Positions 30,559 through 39,585 of a DNA stretch of 64,000 nucleotides are shown here, piece by piece. The stretch is taken from NCBI RefSeq assembly GCF_025562755.1, contig NZ_CP103300.1, forward strand, positions 1,891,001 to 1,955,000. Reading direction: 5' to 3'. Source of the DNA: Endozoicomonas euniceicola. Lineage in GTDB: Bacteria > Pseudomonadota > Gammaproteobacteria > Pseudomonadales > Endozoicomonadaceae. Numbering within the stretch: the stretch's first letter is position 1; every line of letters starts with the position of its first letter. The notes beneath the pieces are model-generated. The model was not told the origin of the DNA and made no database searches. It saw nothing but the letters and a program-made list of their open reading frames with translations. The translations under genes were made by a program, and so were the position numbers.

Positions 30559-33500
30559 TCATGGCATGGAAGGATAGTCAACAGGCGCCTGAACACTCTG
30601 TTTTTTCAACAGAATAGCCCAAACCCAACTTAAATTATCTCTATCCAGATGCCTGTAAGGCACTTCTATGACATCGAGGCCTACCTTTTTGTATGTCTCA
30701 ACCTTCAGGATCGTCTTTCCTGTTTTTGATAATGACTCCTGGTCCGTAAAATGATGTGGCCCCTGAATTTCAATACCTAATCGATAGGGATTACCTATAA
30801 AAAAATCAAGCGGAGGTAAATTTTCAAAAGCCTGTTCCTCTGAGAACTCTATATTGGGAAATTTATTAGTCAATTTGGTTTTAAAGTCATTCTGCAATTG
30901 GGAGGGACGAGTTTCGTATTTCGGATTAAAAAATGGTTCTTGCTCAAGCCATATCCCAGCTATTGTTAACAGTGATTCCAATTGCTCATCATTTTTTTGT
31001 TGTGCCAAAGTTTGATACCAGGATTTCACCAGCAATATTAACTGGTTATTAATTGAAACCTTTCTGGCCATAAATACCATAAAACTCCAAAGCAGCTGAG
31101 TTTGTGATAATACTGAATATTGTTTATCAAAAGAGAAGCTATTTAATACGCCCTCAATTGTTTGAGGCTCAATAAATTCTCCCAGGAAAGCTATTGACCA
31201 AAGTATGCTGGTTATATCCTGAGAGTTAAACTTGACTTTGGGGCCCGTTCCGTCTGACATCTGTACCACCTGTGACAACAGTGCCGTCACCGTCCTGTTG
31301 GCCTGCTGAATTTCGAGTCCGTTCTCCACCAGTTTTGCCAGCGCCCACAGCAGGTTGGCGACCCCTTGAGAACTGAACTCAGCCTGGGGGCTCGCTCCTT
31401 CTACCACCTGCACCACCTGCGGCAACAGTGCCGTCACCGCCCTGTGAGCCTGCTGCATTTCGAGCCCGTTCTCCACCAGTTTCGCCAGCACCCACAGCAG
31501 GTTGGCGACTTCCTGAGGATTAAACTCGGCCCGGAGGTTCCTTCCCTCTGCTATCTGTACCACCTGCGGCAACAGTGCCGTCACCACCCTGTGGGCCTGC
31601 TGCATTCCGAGTCCGTTCTCCACCAGTTTCGCCAGCGCCCACAGCAGGTTGGCGACTCCTTGAGAACTGAACTCAGCCTGGGGGCTCGCTCCCTCTGCCA
31701 CCTGTACCACCTGCGGCAACAGTGCCGTCACCGCCCTGTGAGCCTGCTGCATTTCGAGCCCGCTCCCCACCAGTTTCGCCAGCGCCCACAGCAGGTTGGC
31801 GACTGTCTGAGGATTAAACCCGGCTTGGAGGCTCGCTCCCTCTGCCATCTGCACCACCAGCGGCAACAGCGCCGTCACCGCACTTTGGGCCTGCTGCATC
31901 TCAAGTCCGTTCTCCACCAGTTTCGCCAGCGCCCACAGCAGGCTGGCAACGTGTTGTGGAACAAACCCGGCTCGGAGGCTCGTTCCCTCTGACATCTGTA
32001 CCACCTGCGGCAACAGTGCCGTCACCGCCCTTTGGGCCTGCTGCATTTCGAGTCCGTTCTCCACCAGTTTCGCCAGCGCCCACAGCAGGTTGGAGACCCC
32101 TTGAGAAGTGAACCCGGCCTGAGAGCTCGTTCCCTCTTCCACCTGTACCACCTGCGGTAACAGTGCCGTCACCGCCCTGTGAGCCTGCTGCATTCCGAGC
32201 CCGTTCTCCACCAGTTTCGCCAGCGCCCACAGCAGGTTGGTGACCCCTTGAGAATTGAACTCAGCCTGGGGGCTCGCTCCCTCTGCCACCTGTACCACCT
32301 GCGGCAACAGTGCCGTCACCGCCCTGTGAGCCTGCTGCATTTCGAGCCCGCTCCCCACCAGTTTCGCCAGCGCCCACAGCAGGTTGGCGACTGTCTGAGG
32401 ATTAAACCCGGCTTGGAGGCTCGCTCCCTCTGCCATCTGCACCACCAGCGGCAACAGCGCCGTCACCGCACTTTGGGCCTGCTGCATCTCAAGTCCGTTC
32501 TCCACCAGTTTCGCCAGCGCCCACAGCAGGCTGGCAACGTGTTGTGGAACAAACCCGGCTCGGAGGCTCGTTCCCTCTGACATCTGTACCACCTGCGGCA
32601 ACAGTGCCGTCACCGCCCTTTGGGCCTGCTGCATTTCGAGTCCGTTCTCCACCAGTTTCGCCAGCGCCCACAGCAGGTTGGAGACCCCTTGAGAAGTGAA
32701 CCCGGCCTGAGAGCTCGCTCCCTCTGCCATCTGTACCATCTGTGGCAACAGTGCCGCCACCGCCCTGTGAGCCTGCTGCATTTTGAGTCCGTCCTCCATC
32801 AGTTTCGCCAGTGCCCACAGCAGGTTGGCGACTTCCTGAGGATTAAACCCGGCCTGGGGGCTCGCTCCTTCTGCCACCTGTACCACCTGCGGCAACAGTG
32901 CCGTCACCGCCCTGTGAGCCTGCTGCATTTCGAGCCCGTTCTCCATCAGTTTCGCCAGCGCCCACAGCAGGTTGGCGACTTCCTGAGGATTAAACCCAGC
33001 CCGGAGGTCCCTTCCCTCTGCTATCTGTACCACCTGCGGCAATAGTGCCGTCACCGCCCTGTGAGCCTGCTGCATTCCGAGCCCGTTCTCCATCAGTTTC
33101 GCCAGCGCCCACAGCAGGTTGGCGACCCCCTGAGAACAGAACCCGGCCCGGAGGTTCCTTCCCTCTGCTATCTGTACCACCTGCGTCAACAGTGCCGTCA
33201 CCGCCCTGTGAGCCTGTTGCATTTCGAGTCCGTTCTCCACCAGTTTCGCCAGCACCCATAGCAGGTTGGAGACCGCTTGAGAACTGAACCCAGCCTCGGG
33301 GCTCTTTTTCTCTGCCACCTCCACCACTTGTGGCAACAGTGCCGTCATCGCCTTGTGAGCCTGTTGCATTTCGAGTCCGTTCTCCACCAGTTTCGCCAGC
33401 GCCCACAGCAGGTTGGTGACCCCTTGAGAATTGAACCCGGCCTCGGGGCTCATTTCCTCTACTACCTCCCTGCTGCTCTGCTCTACCACCTGCACCACCA

Positions 33501-35409
33501 GTGGCAAAAGCGCCGTCACCGCACTGTTGGCCTGTCGCATCCTGAGTCCGTTCTCCACCAGTTTCGCCAGCGCCCACAGCAGGTTGGAGACCCCTTGAGA
33601 GCTGAACCCGGCCTCGGGGCTCGTTCCTTCTGCCATCTGCACCACCAGCGGCAACAGTGCCGTCACCGCACTGTTGACCTGTTGCATTTCGAGTCCCTTC
33701 TCCACTAGTTTCCCCAGCGCCCACAGCACGTTGGAGACCCCTTGAGAGCTGAACCTGTCCCGGGGGCTCGTTTCCTCTGCCGCCTGCGGCAACTGCGCCC
33801 TGCTGGCCTGCTCTGTTACCTGCACCTCTGAGCTGTTTTTTTCGTGCTTTTTCTTTGACTGCTCCGCCACCTCCACCACCTGCGGCAACAGTGCCGTCAC
33901 CGCACTGTGGGTCTGTTGTATTTCGAGCCCCTTCTCCACCAGTTTCGCCAGCGCCCACACCAGGCTGGAGAGCCCTTGACTATCAAGGTCCCTGACTTGA
34001 GCCACTCGAATCAGCAAAGCTTTAGTTAAGGCGTTAATCTCCCCTGCTAAACCCCTATCGCTTACGAATGGGTAGAGCAACTGGCTTGACGTCAAGCTGT
34101 GTACACAGGTACTGACGTGCTTGCCACTAAACTGACTGGATAAAATAACCTCTGTTAAATGAGTGACAAAAGGTTGTAATTGTTTTTTCTCTTCCAGTGT
34201 CAGGGAAAAACCTCGCTTCTTGGTGGCTAACTTGATCCGGTTGCAAAAGTAGTTATGATCTTTGCCGTTGTATTTTTTCTTAAACCTTTTTGCTGCCGCT
34301 TCCAGATCGCCTGTTTTAAACTCCTTCACCAGGCTCGCTATTGTTTCAGCTGCCCTGGTGTCCGGAGCCTTCTCTGGCATCTTCCTTGTCCCGGTGGCTC
34401 CCGCTCTTGGTTGAGGCTTGACATAAGCGACAGGCCTTTGACCTGGTTTACTGTCTGGTCTTTTTCTGTCTGGGTTGCCCCCTCTTCCTCCGGCAGCCAG
34501 TTGTATCTTTCCTCTCCCTCCTGCTCTCCCATCTGCTCTCCCACGGCCACTGCCTTGTCGTCCTGCTGGCTTGCTCTTTCTCGTATAGAGCCATATATGC
34601 CAGCCACCGCCCGCCGGAAGCGGGGGGTCGAAAACCTCCGGGTAGAATCGGCGCATCAAGCTTTCAAATAACCCGGACAGCATCAGCCGGTACTCTTGCT
34701 GGCTGATGCTGTGGCGATTGCCCTGCGAATCATACCAGTAGTAAATAACCTGCCCCTGCTGATCAGTGGTTTGATAGAACCACCCGGGAAGCACACCGGC
34801 GCGTCGAACCAGCCTCAGGAAGTTATCCGGTACTCTGGCCTGAAAGAAGTCAAGGGTGATTTTCTGCGAATGACTCTCCCAGCCCAGACAGAGTTCATCG
34901 TCGCAGGGCAATGGATACAGGCTGGCGCCTGCCTTCGTGAAAGGAAGGTCACAGGGAAAGGGGAAAAACAGGGGAGCAGGCTCCCCGTCAACCACTTCGG
35001 GGTCATGGCTTACAACCAGGCCACAGGCATCGGCTGGCAGGGAGCGACAATTGTAAGGCAGTGGATTAATTGTGTGGGTGGCAGGCTCAAGGCAGAGCAG
35101 GGTTTCAACCGAACCGGCCTCAGGGGTCGGCATGGCCGACACCATTTCAGGGTGGGCCTTCTGACCGGTGAGGCGACTATCTCCAAACCCGAAATAGCCT
35201 GCAAATGGCCAATCGACCTGCCCGGAAGCCGACCCCCTATGACCCGCCATCATCCAGGTCACAATAGCCAGGGAACTGACCTCAGGCTTGTCGAAATTAC
35301 CAATACCCAGAGCCTGCGAGACAGGCAGGTAAGGTTCAAACAAGGGATCATGTCCGTGGCATAATGGCAACAGCAAAAGGAAAGCCAGAAAAAAAAAGAG
35401 TCTGGTCAT
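30559..35409 (-). CDS. Secreted 49-residue-repeat protein with RAP domain, copy 8 (18 repeats, longest)
   Basis: Predicted 1616 aa with eighteen repeats and a cap (block up to about nt 33975), the largest in the window. Repeats 9-12 (nt 32113-32700) and 13-16 (nt 31525-32112) are two nearly identical copies of a four-repeat, 588 bp cassette: FTSQGVSN, FVPQHVAS, FNPQTVAN, F(N/S)SQGV. The last full repeat (IQQANRTVTALLSQVVQ, then MSDGTGPKVK) is unusual within the array. The C-terminus is the QAPVDYPSMP form. The RAP domain is intact. Confidence 0.85.
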   Translation of the reverse strand: MTRLFFFLAFLLLLPLCHGHDPLFEPYLPVSQALGIGNFDKPEVSSLAIVTWMMAGHRGSASGQVDWPFAGYFGFGDSRLTGQKAHPEMVSAMPTPEAGSVETLLCLEPATHTINPLPYNCRSLPADACGLVVSHDPEVVDGEPAPLFFPFPCDLPFTKAGASLYPLPCDDELCLGWESHSQKITLDFFQARVPDNFLRLVRRAGVLPGWFYQTTDQQGQVIYYWYDSQGNRHSISQQEYRLMLSGLFESLMRRFYPEVFDPPLPAGGGWHIWLYTRKSKPAGRQGSGRGRADGRAGGRGKIQLAAGGRGGNPDRKRPDSKPGQRPVAYVKPQPRAGATGTRKMPEKAPDTRAAETIASLVKEFKTGDLEAAAKRFKKKYNGKDHNYFCNRIKLATKKRGFSLTLEEKKQLQPFVTHLTEVILSSQFSGKHVSTCVHSLTSSQLLYPFVSDRGLAGEINALTKALLIRVAQVRDLDSQGLSSLVWALAKLVEKGLEIQQTHSAVTALLPQVVEVAEQSKKKHEKNSSEVQVTEQASRAQLPQAAEETSPRDRFSSQGVSNVLWALGKLVEKGLEMQQVNSAVTALLPLVVQMAEGTSPEAGFSSQGVSNLLWALAKLVENGLRMRQANSAVTALLPLVVQVVEQSSREVVEEMSPEAGFNSQGVTNLLWALAKLVENGLEMQQAHKAMTALLPQVVEVAEKKSPEAGFSSQAVSNLLWVLAKLVENGLEMQQAHRAVTALLTQVVQIAEGRNLRAGFCSQGVANLLWALAKLMENGLGMQQAHRAVTALLPQVVQIAEGRDLRAGFNPQEVANLLWALAKLMENGLEMQQAHRAVTALLPQVVQVAEGASPQAGFNPQEVANLLWALAKLMEDGLKMQQAHRAVAALLPQMVQMAEGASSQAGFTSQGVSNLLWALAKLVENGLEMQQAQRAVTALLPQVVQMSEGTSLRAGFVPQHVASLLWALAKLVENGLEMQQAQSAVTALLPLVVQMAEGASLQAGFNPQTVANLLWALAKLVGSGLEMQQAHRAVTALLPQVVQVAEGASPQAEFNSQGVTNLLWALAKLVENGLGMQQAHRAVTALLPQVVQVEEGTSSQAGFTSQGVSNLLWALAKLVENGLEMQQAQRAVTALLPQVVQMSEGTSLRAGFVPQHVASLLWALAKLVENGLEMQQAQSAVTALLPLVVQMAEGASLQAGFNPQTVANLLWALAKLVGSGLEMQQAHRAVTALLPQVVQVAEGASPQAEFSSQGVANLLWALAKLVENGLGMQQAHRVVTALLPQVVQIAEGRNLRAEFNPQEVANLLWVLAKLVENGLEMQQAHRAVTALLPQVVQVVEGASPQAEFSSQGVANLLWALAKLVENGLEIQQANRTVTALLSQVVQMSDGTGPKVKFNSQDITSILWSIAFLGEFIEPQTIEGVLNSFSFDKQYSVLSQTQLLWSFMVFMARKVSINNQLILLVKSWYQTLAQQKNDEQLESLLTIAGIWLEQEPFFNPKYETRPSQLQNDFKTKLTNKFPNIEFSEEQAFENLPPLDFFIGNPYRLGIEIQGPHHFTDQESLSKTGKTILKVETYKKVGLDVIEVPYRHLDRDNLSWVWAILLKKQSVQAPVDYPSMP

Positions 35410-35708
35410 GCTGGTAAATCTCTCTTCAATAAACTCAGGCCTGTTTGGCGTGGGAGTGTTCCCTTTCTGTGACGATTCTGGTTCTTTTTGCGACCAGTCA
35501 AGTGGCTGCTTAAGCCAGGCGTTCTGTTGCTGGAGTTGAACAAGATACTCCAGAACTTTTTGGCCTGGATAGCCATGCTGGGCATTGGTCACCGAGGAGG
35601 GGAAATTCATGGCATGGAAGGATAGTCAACAGGCGCCTGACAGCCAGAACTTTTTGAAAAATTACCCTTGGGCGACTCGACCTCCAAGGCTATGGGTTCA
35701 CCGAATAT

Positions 35709-38700
35709 TTACTGAGATGATCGAGGTTGCTGAATCACACTCTGTTTTTTCAACAAAATAGCCCAAACCCAACTTAAATTATCTCTATTCAGATGCCTGT
35801 AAGGCACTTCTATGACATCGAGGCCTACCTTTTTGTATGTCTCAACCTTCAGGATCGTCTTTCCTGTTTTTGATAATGACTCCTGGTCCGTAAAATGATG
35901 TGGCCCCTGAATTTCAATACCTAATCGATAGGGATTACCTATAAAAAAATCAAGCGGAGGTAAATTTTCAAAAGCCTGTTCCTCTGAGAACTCTATATTG
36001 GGAAATTCATTAGTCAATTTGGTTTTAAAGTCATTCTGCAATTGGGAGGGACGAGTTTTGTATTTCGGATTAAAAAATGGTTCTTGCTCAAGCCATATCC
36101 CGGCTATTGTTAACAGTGATTCCAATTGCTCATCATTTTTTTGTTGTGCCAAAGTTTGATACCAGGATTTCACCAGCAATATTAACTGGTTATTAATTGA
36201 AACCTTTCTGGCCATAAATACCATAAAACTCCAAAGCAGCTGAGCTTGTGGTAATACTGAATATTGTTTATCAAAAGAGAAGCTATTTAATACGCCCTCA
36301 ATTGTTTGAGGCTCAATAAATTCTCCCAGGGAAGCTATTGACCAAAGTATGTTGGCTATATCCTGAGAGTTAAACTTGACTTGGGGGCTCGTTCCCTCTG
36401 CCATCTGTACCACCTGCGACAACAATGCCGTCACCGCCCTGTGAATCTGATGCATTTCGAGTCCGTTCTCCACCAGTTTCGCCAGCGCCCACAGCAGGTT
36501 GGCGACCCCTTGAGAACTGAACTCAGCCTGGGGGCTCGCTCCTTCTGCCACCTGCACCACCTGCGGCAACAGTGCCGTCACCGCCCTGTGAGCCTGCTGC
36601 ATTTCGAGCCCGTTCTCCATCAGTTTCGCCAGCGCCCACAGCAGGTTGGCGACCCCCTGAGAACAGAACCCGGCCCGAAGGCTCACCTGTACCACCTGCG
36701 GTAACAGTGCCGTCACCGCCCTGTGAGCCTGCTGCATTACGAGCCCGTTCTCCACCAGTTTTGCCAGCGCCCACAGCAGGTTGGAGACCGCTTGAGAACT
36801 GAACCCGGCCTCGAGGCTCTTTTTCTCTGCCACCTCCACCACTTGTGGCAACAGTGCCGTCATCGCCTTGTGAGCCTGTTGCATTTCGAGTCCGTTCTCC
36901 ACCAGTTTTGCCAGCGCCCACAGCAGGTTGGCGACCCCCTGAGAACGGAACCCGGCCCGGAGGCTCGTTCCATCTGACATCTGTACCACCTGCGTCAACA
37001 GTGCCGTCACCGCCCTGTTGGTCTGCGGCATTTCGAGTCCTCTCTCCACCAGTTTCGCCAGCGCCCACAGCAGGTTGGCGACTTCCTGAGCATTAAACCC
37101 AGCCCGGAGGTTCATTCCCCCTGCCACCTGTACCACCTGCGGCAACGGTGCCGTCACCGCCCTGTGAGCCTGCTGCATTTCGAGTCCGTTCTCCACCAGT
37201 TTCGCCAGCGCCCACAGCAGGTTGGCGACTTCCTGAGGATTAAACCCGGCCCGGAGGTTCCTTCCCTCTGCTATCTGTACCACCTGCGTCAACAGTGCCG
37301 TCACCGCCCTGTGAGCCTGCTGCATTTCGAGCCCGTTCCCCACCAATTTCGTCAGCGCCCACAGCAGGTTGGTGACTTCCTGAGGACTAAACCCGATCCG
37401 GAGGCTCGCTCCCTCTGCCATCTGTACCATCTGCGGCAACAGTGCCGCCACCGCCCTGTGAGCCTGCTGCATTTTGAGTCCGTTCTCCACCAGTTTCGCC
37501 AGTGCCCACAGCAGGTTGGCGACCCCTTGAGAACTGAACCTGTCCTCGGGCTCGGGACTCATTCCTTCTGCCATCTGCACCACCAGCGGCAACAGCGCCG
37601 TCACCGCACTTTTGGCCTGCGGCATCTCGAGTCCGTTCTCCACCAGTTTCCCCAGCGCCCACATCAGGTTGGAGACCCCTTGAGAACTGAACCTGTCCCG
37701 TGGGCTCGTTTCCTTTGCCGTCTGCGACAACTGCGCCCTGCTGGCCTGCTTTTCTGCTACCTGCACCACCTGCGGTAACAATGCCCTCACCGCCCTGTTG
37801 GCCTGTTGCATTTCGAGTCCGTTCTCCACCAGTTTCGCCAGCGCCCGAAGCAGGTTGGAGACCCCTTGACTATCAAGGTCCCTGACTTGAGCCACTCGAA
37901 TCAGCAAGGCTTTAGTTAAGGCGTTAATCTCCCTTGTTAAATTCCCATCGCTTACGGATGGGTAGAGCAACTGGCTTGACGTCAAGCTGTGTACACAGGT
38001 ACTGACGCTCTTGCCACTAAACTGACTGGATAAAATAACCTCTGCTAAATGAGTGACAAAAGGTTGTAATTGTTTTTTCTCTTCCAGTGTCAGGGAAAAA
38101 CCTCGCTTCTTGGTGGCTAACTTGATCCGGTTGCAAAAGTAGCTATGATCTTTGCCGTTGTATTTTTTCTTAAACCTTTTTGCTGCCGCTTCCAGATCGC
38201 CTGTTTTAAACTCCTTCACCAGGCTCGCTATTGTTTCAGCTGCCCTGGTGTCCGGAGCCTTCTCTGGCATCTTCCTTGTCCCGGTGGCTCCCGCTCTTGG
38301 TTGAGGCTTGACATAAGCGACAGGCCTTTGACCTGGTTTACTGTCTGGTCTTTTTCTGTCTGGGTTGCCCCCTCTTCCTCCGGCAGCCAGTTGTATCTTT
38401 CCTCTCCCTCCTACTCTCCCATGGCCACTGCCTTGTCGTCCTGCTGGCTTGCTCTTTCTCGTATAGAGCCATATATGCCAGCCACCGCCCGCCGGAAGCG
38501 GGGGGTCGAAAACCTCCGGGTAGAATCGGTGCATCAGGCTTTCAAATAACCGGGACAGCATCAGCCAGTACTCTTGCTGGCTGATGCTGTAGCGATTGCC
38601 CTGAGAATCATACCAGTAGTAAATAACCTGCCCCTGCTGATCAGTGGTTTGATAGAACCACCCGGGAAGCACACCGGCGCGTTGAACCAGCCTCAGGAAG

Positions 38701-39287
38701 TTATCCGGCACTCTGGCCTGAGAGAAGTCAAGGGTGATTTTCTGCGAATGACTCTCCCAGCCCAGACAGAGTTCATCGTCGCAGGGCAATGGATACAGGC
38801 TGGCGCCTGCCTTCGTGAAAGGAAGGTCACAGGGAAAGGGGAAAAACAGGGGAGCAGGCTCCCCGTCAACCACTTCGAGGTCATGGCTTACAACCAGACC
38901 ACAGGCATCGGCTGGCAGGGAGCGACAATTGTAAGGCAGTGGATTGATTGTGTGGGTGGCAGGCTCAAGGCAGAGCAGGGTTTCAGCCGAATCGGCCTCA
39001 GGGGTCGGCATGGCCGACACCATTTCAGGGTAGGCCTTCTGACCGGTGAGGTGGCTATCTCCAAACCCGAAATAGCCCGCAAAAGGCCAATCGACCTGCC
39101 CGGAAGCCGACCCCTTATGACCCGCCATCATCCAGGTCATAATAGCCAGGGAACTGACCTCAGGTTTGTCGAAATTACCAATACCCAGAGCCTGCGGGAC
39201 AGGCAGGTAAGGTTCGAACAAGGGATCATGTCCGTGGCATAATGGCAACAGCAACAGGAAAGCCAGAAAAAAAAAGAGTCTGGTCAT
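35709..39287 (-). CDS. Secreted 49-residue-repeat protein with RAP domain, copy 9 (10 repeats)
   Basis: Predicted 1192 aa with ten repeats and a cap (block up to about nt 37865). The first repeat is the Arg allele (NLLRALAKL). Repeat 2 ends EGMSPEPEDR, two residues longer than usual and shared with copy 10. Repeat 8 has an in-frame 12 bp deletion (VVQVSLRAG, near nt 36680). Even the rare length changes keep the frame. The cap and C-terminus (IQQPRSSQ) are nearly identical to those of copy 2. This makes copy 9 a mosaic of a copy-10-like 5' half and a copy-2-like 3' end. Confidence 0.85.
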   Translation of the reverse strand: MTRLFFFLAFLLLLPLCHGHDPLFEPYLPVPQALGIGNFDKPEVSSLAIMTWMMAGHKGSASGQVDWPFAGYFGFGDSHLTGQKAYPEMVSAMPTPEADSAETLLCLEPATHTINPLPYNCRSLPADACGLVVSHDLEVVDGEPAPLFFPFPCDLPFTKAGASLYPLPCDDELCLGWESHSQKITLDFSQARVPDNFLRLVQRAGVLPGWFYQTTDQQGQVIYYWYDSQGNRYSISQQEYWLMLSRLFESLMHRFYPEVFDPPLPAGGGWHIWLYTRKSKPAGRQGSGHGRVGGRGKIQLAAGGRGGNPDRKRPDSKPGQRPVAYVKPQPRAGATGTRKMPEKAPDTRAAETIASLVKEFKTGDLEAAAKRFKKKYNGKDHSYFCNRIKLATKKRGFSLTLEEKKQLQPFVTHLAEVILSSQFSGKSVSTCVHSLTSSQLLYPSVSDGNLTREINALTKALLIRVAQVRDLDSQGVSNLLRALAKLVENGLEMQQANRAVRALLPQVVQVAEKQASRAQLSQTAKETSPRDRFSSQGVSNLMWALGKLVENGLEMPQAKSAVTALLPLVVQMAEGMSPEPEDRFSSQGVANLLWALAKLVENGLKMQQAHRAVAALLPQMVQMAEGASLRIGFSPQEVTNLLWALTKLVGNGLEMQQAHRAVTALLTQVVQIAEGRNLRAGFNPQEVANLLWALAKLVENGLEMQQAHRAVTAPLPQVVQVAGGMNLRAGFNAQEVANLLWALAKLVERGLEMPQTNRAVTALLTQVVQMSDGTSLRAGFRSQGVANLLWALAKLVENGLEMQQAHKAMTALLPQVVEVAEKKSLEAGFSSQAVSNLLWALAKLVENGLVMQQAHRAVTALLPQVVQVSLRAGFCSQGVANLLWALAKLMENGLEMQQAHRAVTALLPQVVQVAEGASPQAEFSSQGVANLLWALAKLVENGLEMHQIHRAVTALLSQVVQMAEGTSPQVKFNSQDIANILWSIASLGEFIEPQTIEGVLNSFSFDKQYSVLPQAQLLWSFMVFMARKVSINNQLILLVKSWYQTLAQQKNDEQLESLLTIAGIWLEQEPFFNPKYKTRPSQLQNDFKTKLTNEFPNIEFSEEQAFENLPPLDFFIGNPYRLGIEIQGPHHFTDQESLSKTGKTILKVETYKKVGLDVIEVPYRHLNRDNLSWVWAILLKKQSVIQQPRSSQ

Positions 39288-39585
39288 GCTGGTAAATCTC
39301 TCTTCAATAAACTCAGGACTGCTTGGCGAGGGAGTGTTCCCTTTCTGTGACGATTCTGGTTCTTTTTGCGACCAGCCAAGTGGCTGCTTAAGCCAGGCGT
39401 TCTGTTGCTGGAGTTGAGCAAGATACTCCAGAACTTTTTGGCCTGGATAGCCATGCTGGGCATTGGTCACCGAGGAGGGGAAATTCATGGCATGGAAGGA
39501 TAGTCAACAGGCGCCTGACAACCAGCACTTTTTGAGAAATTACCCTTGGCGACTCGACCTCCAAGGCTATGGGTTCACCGAATAT

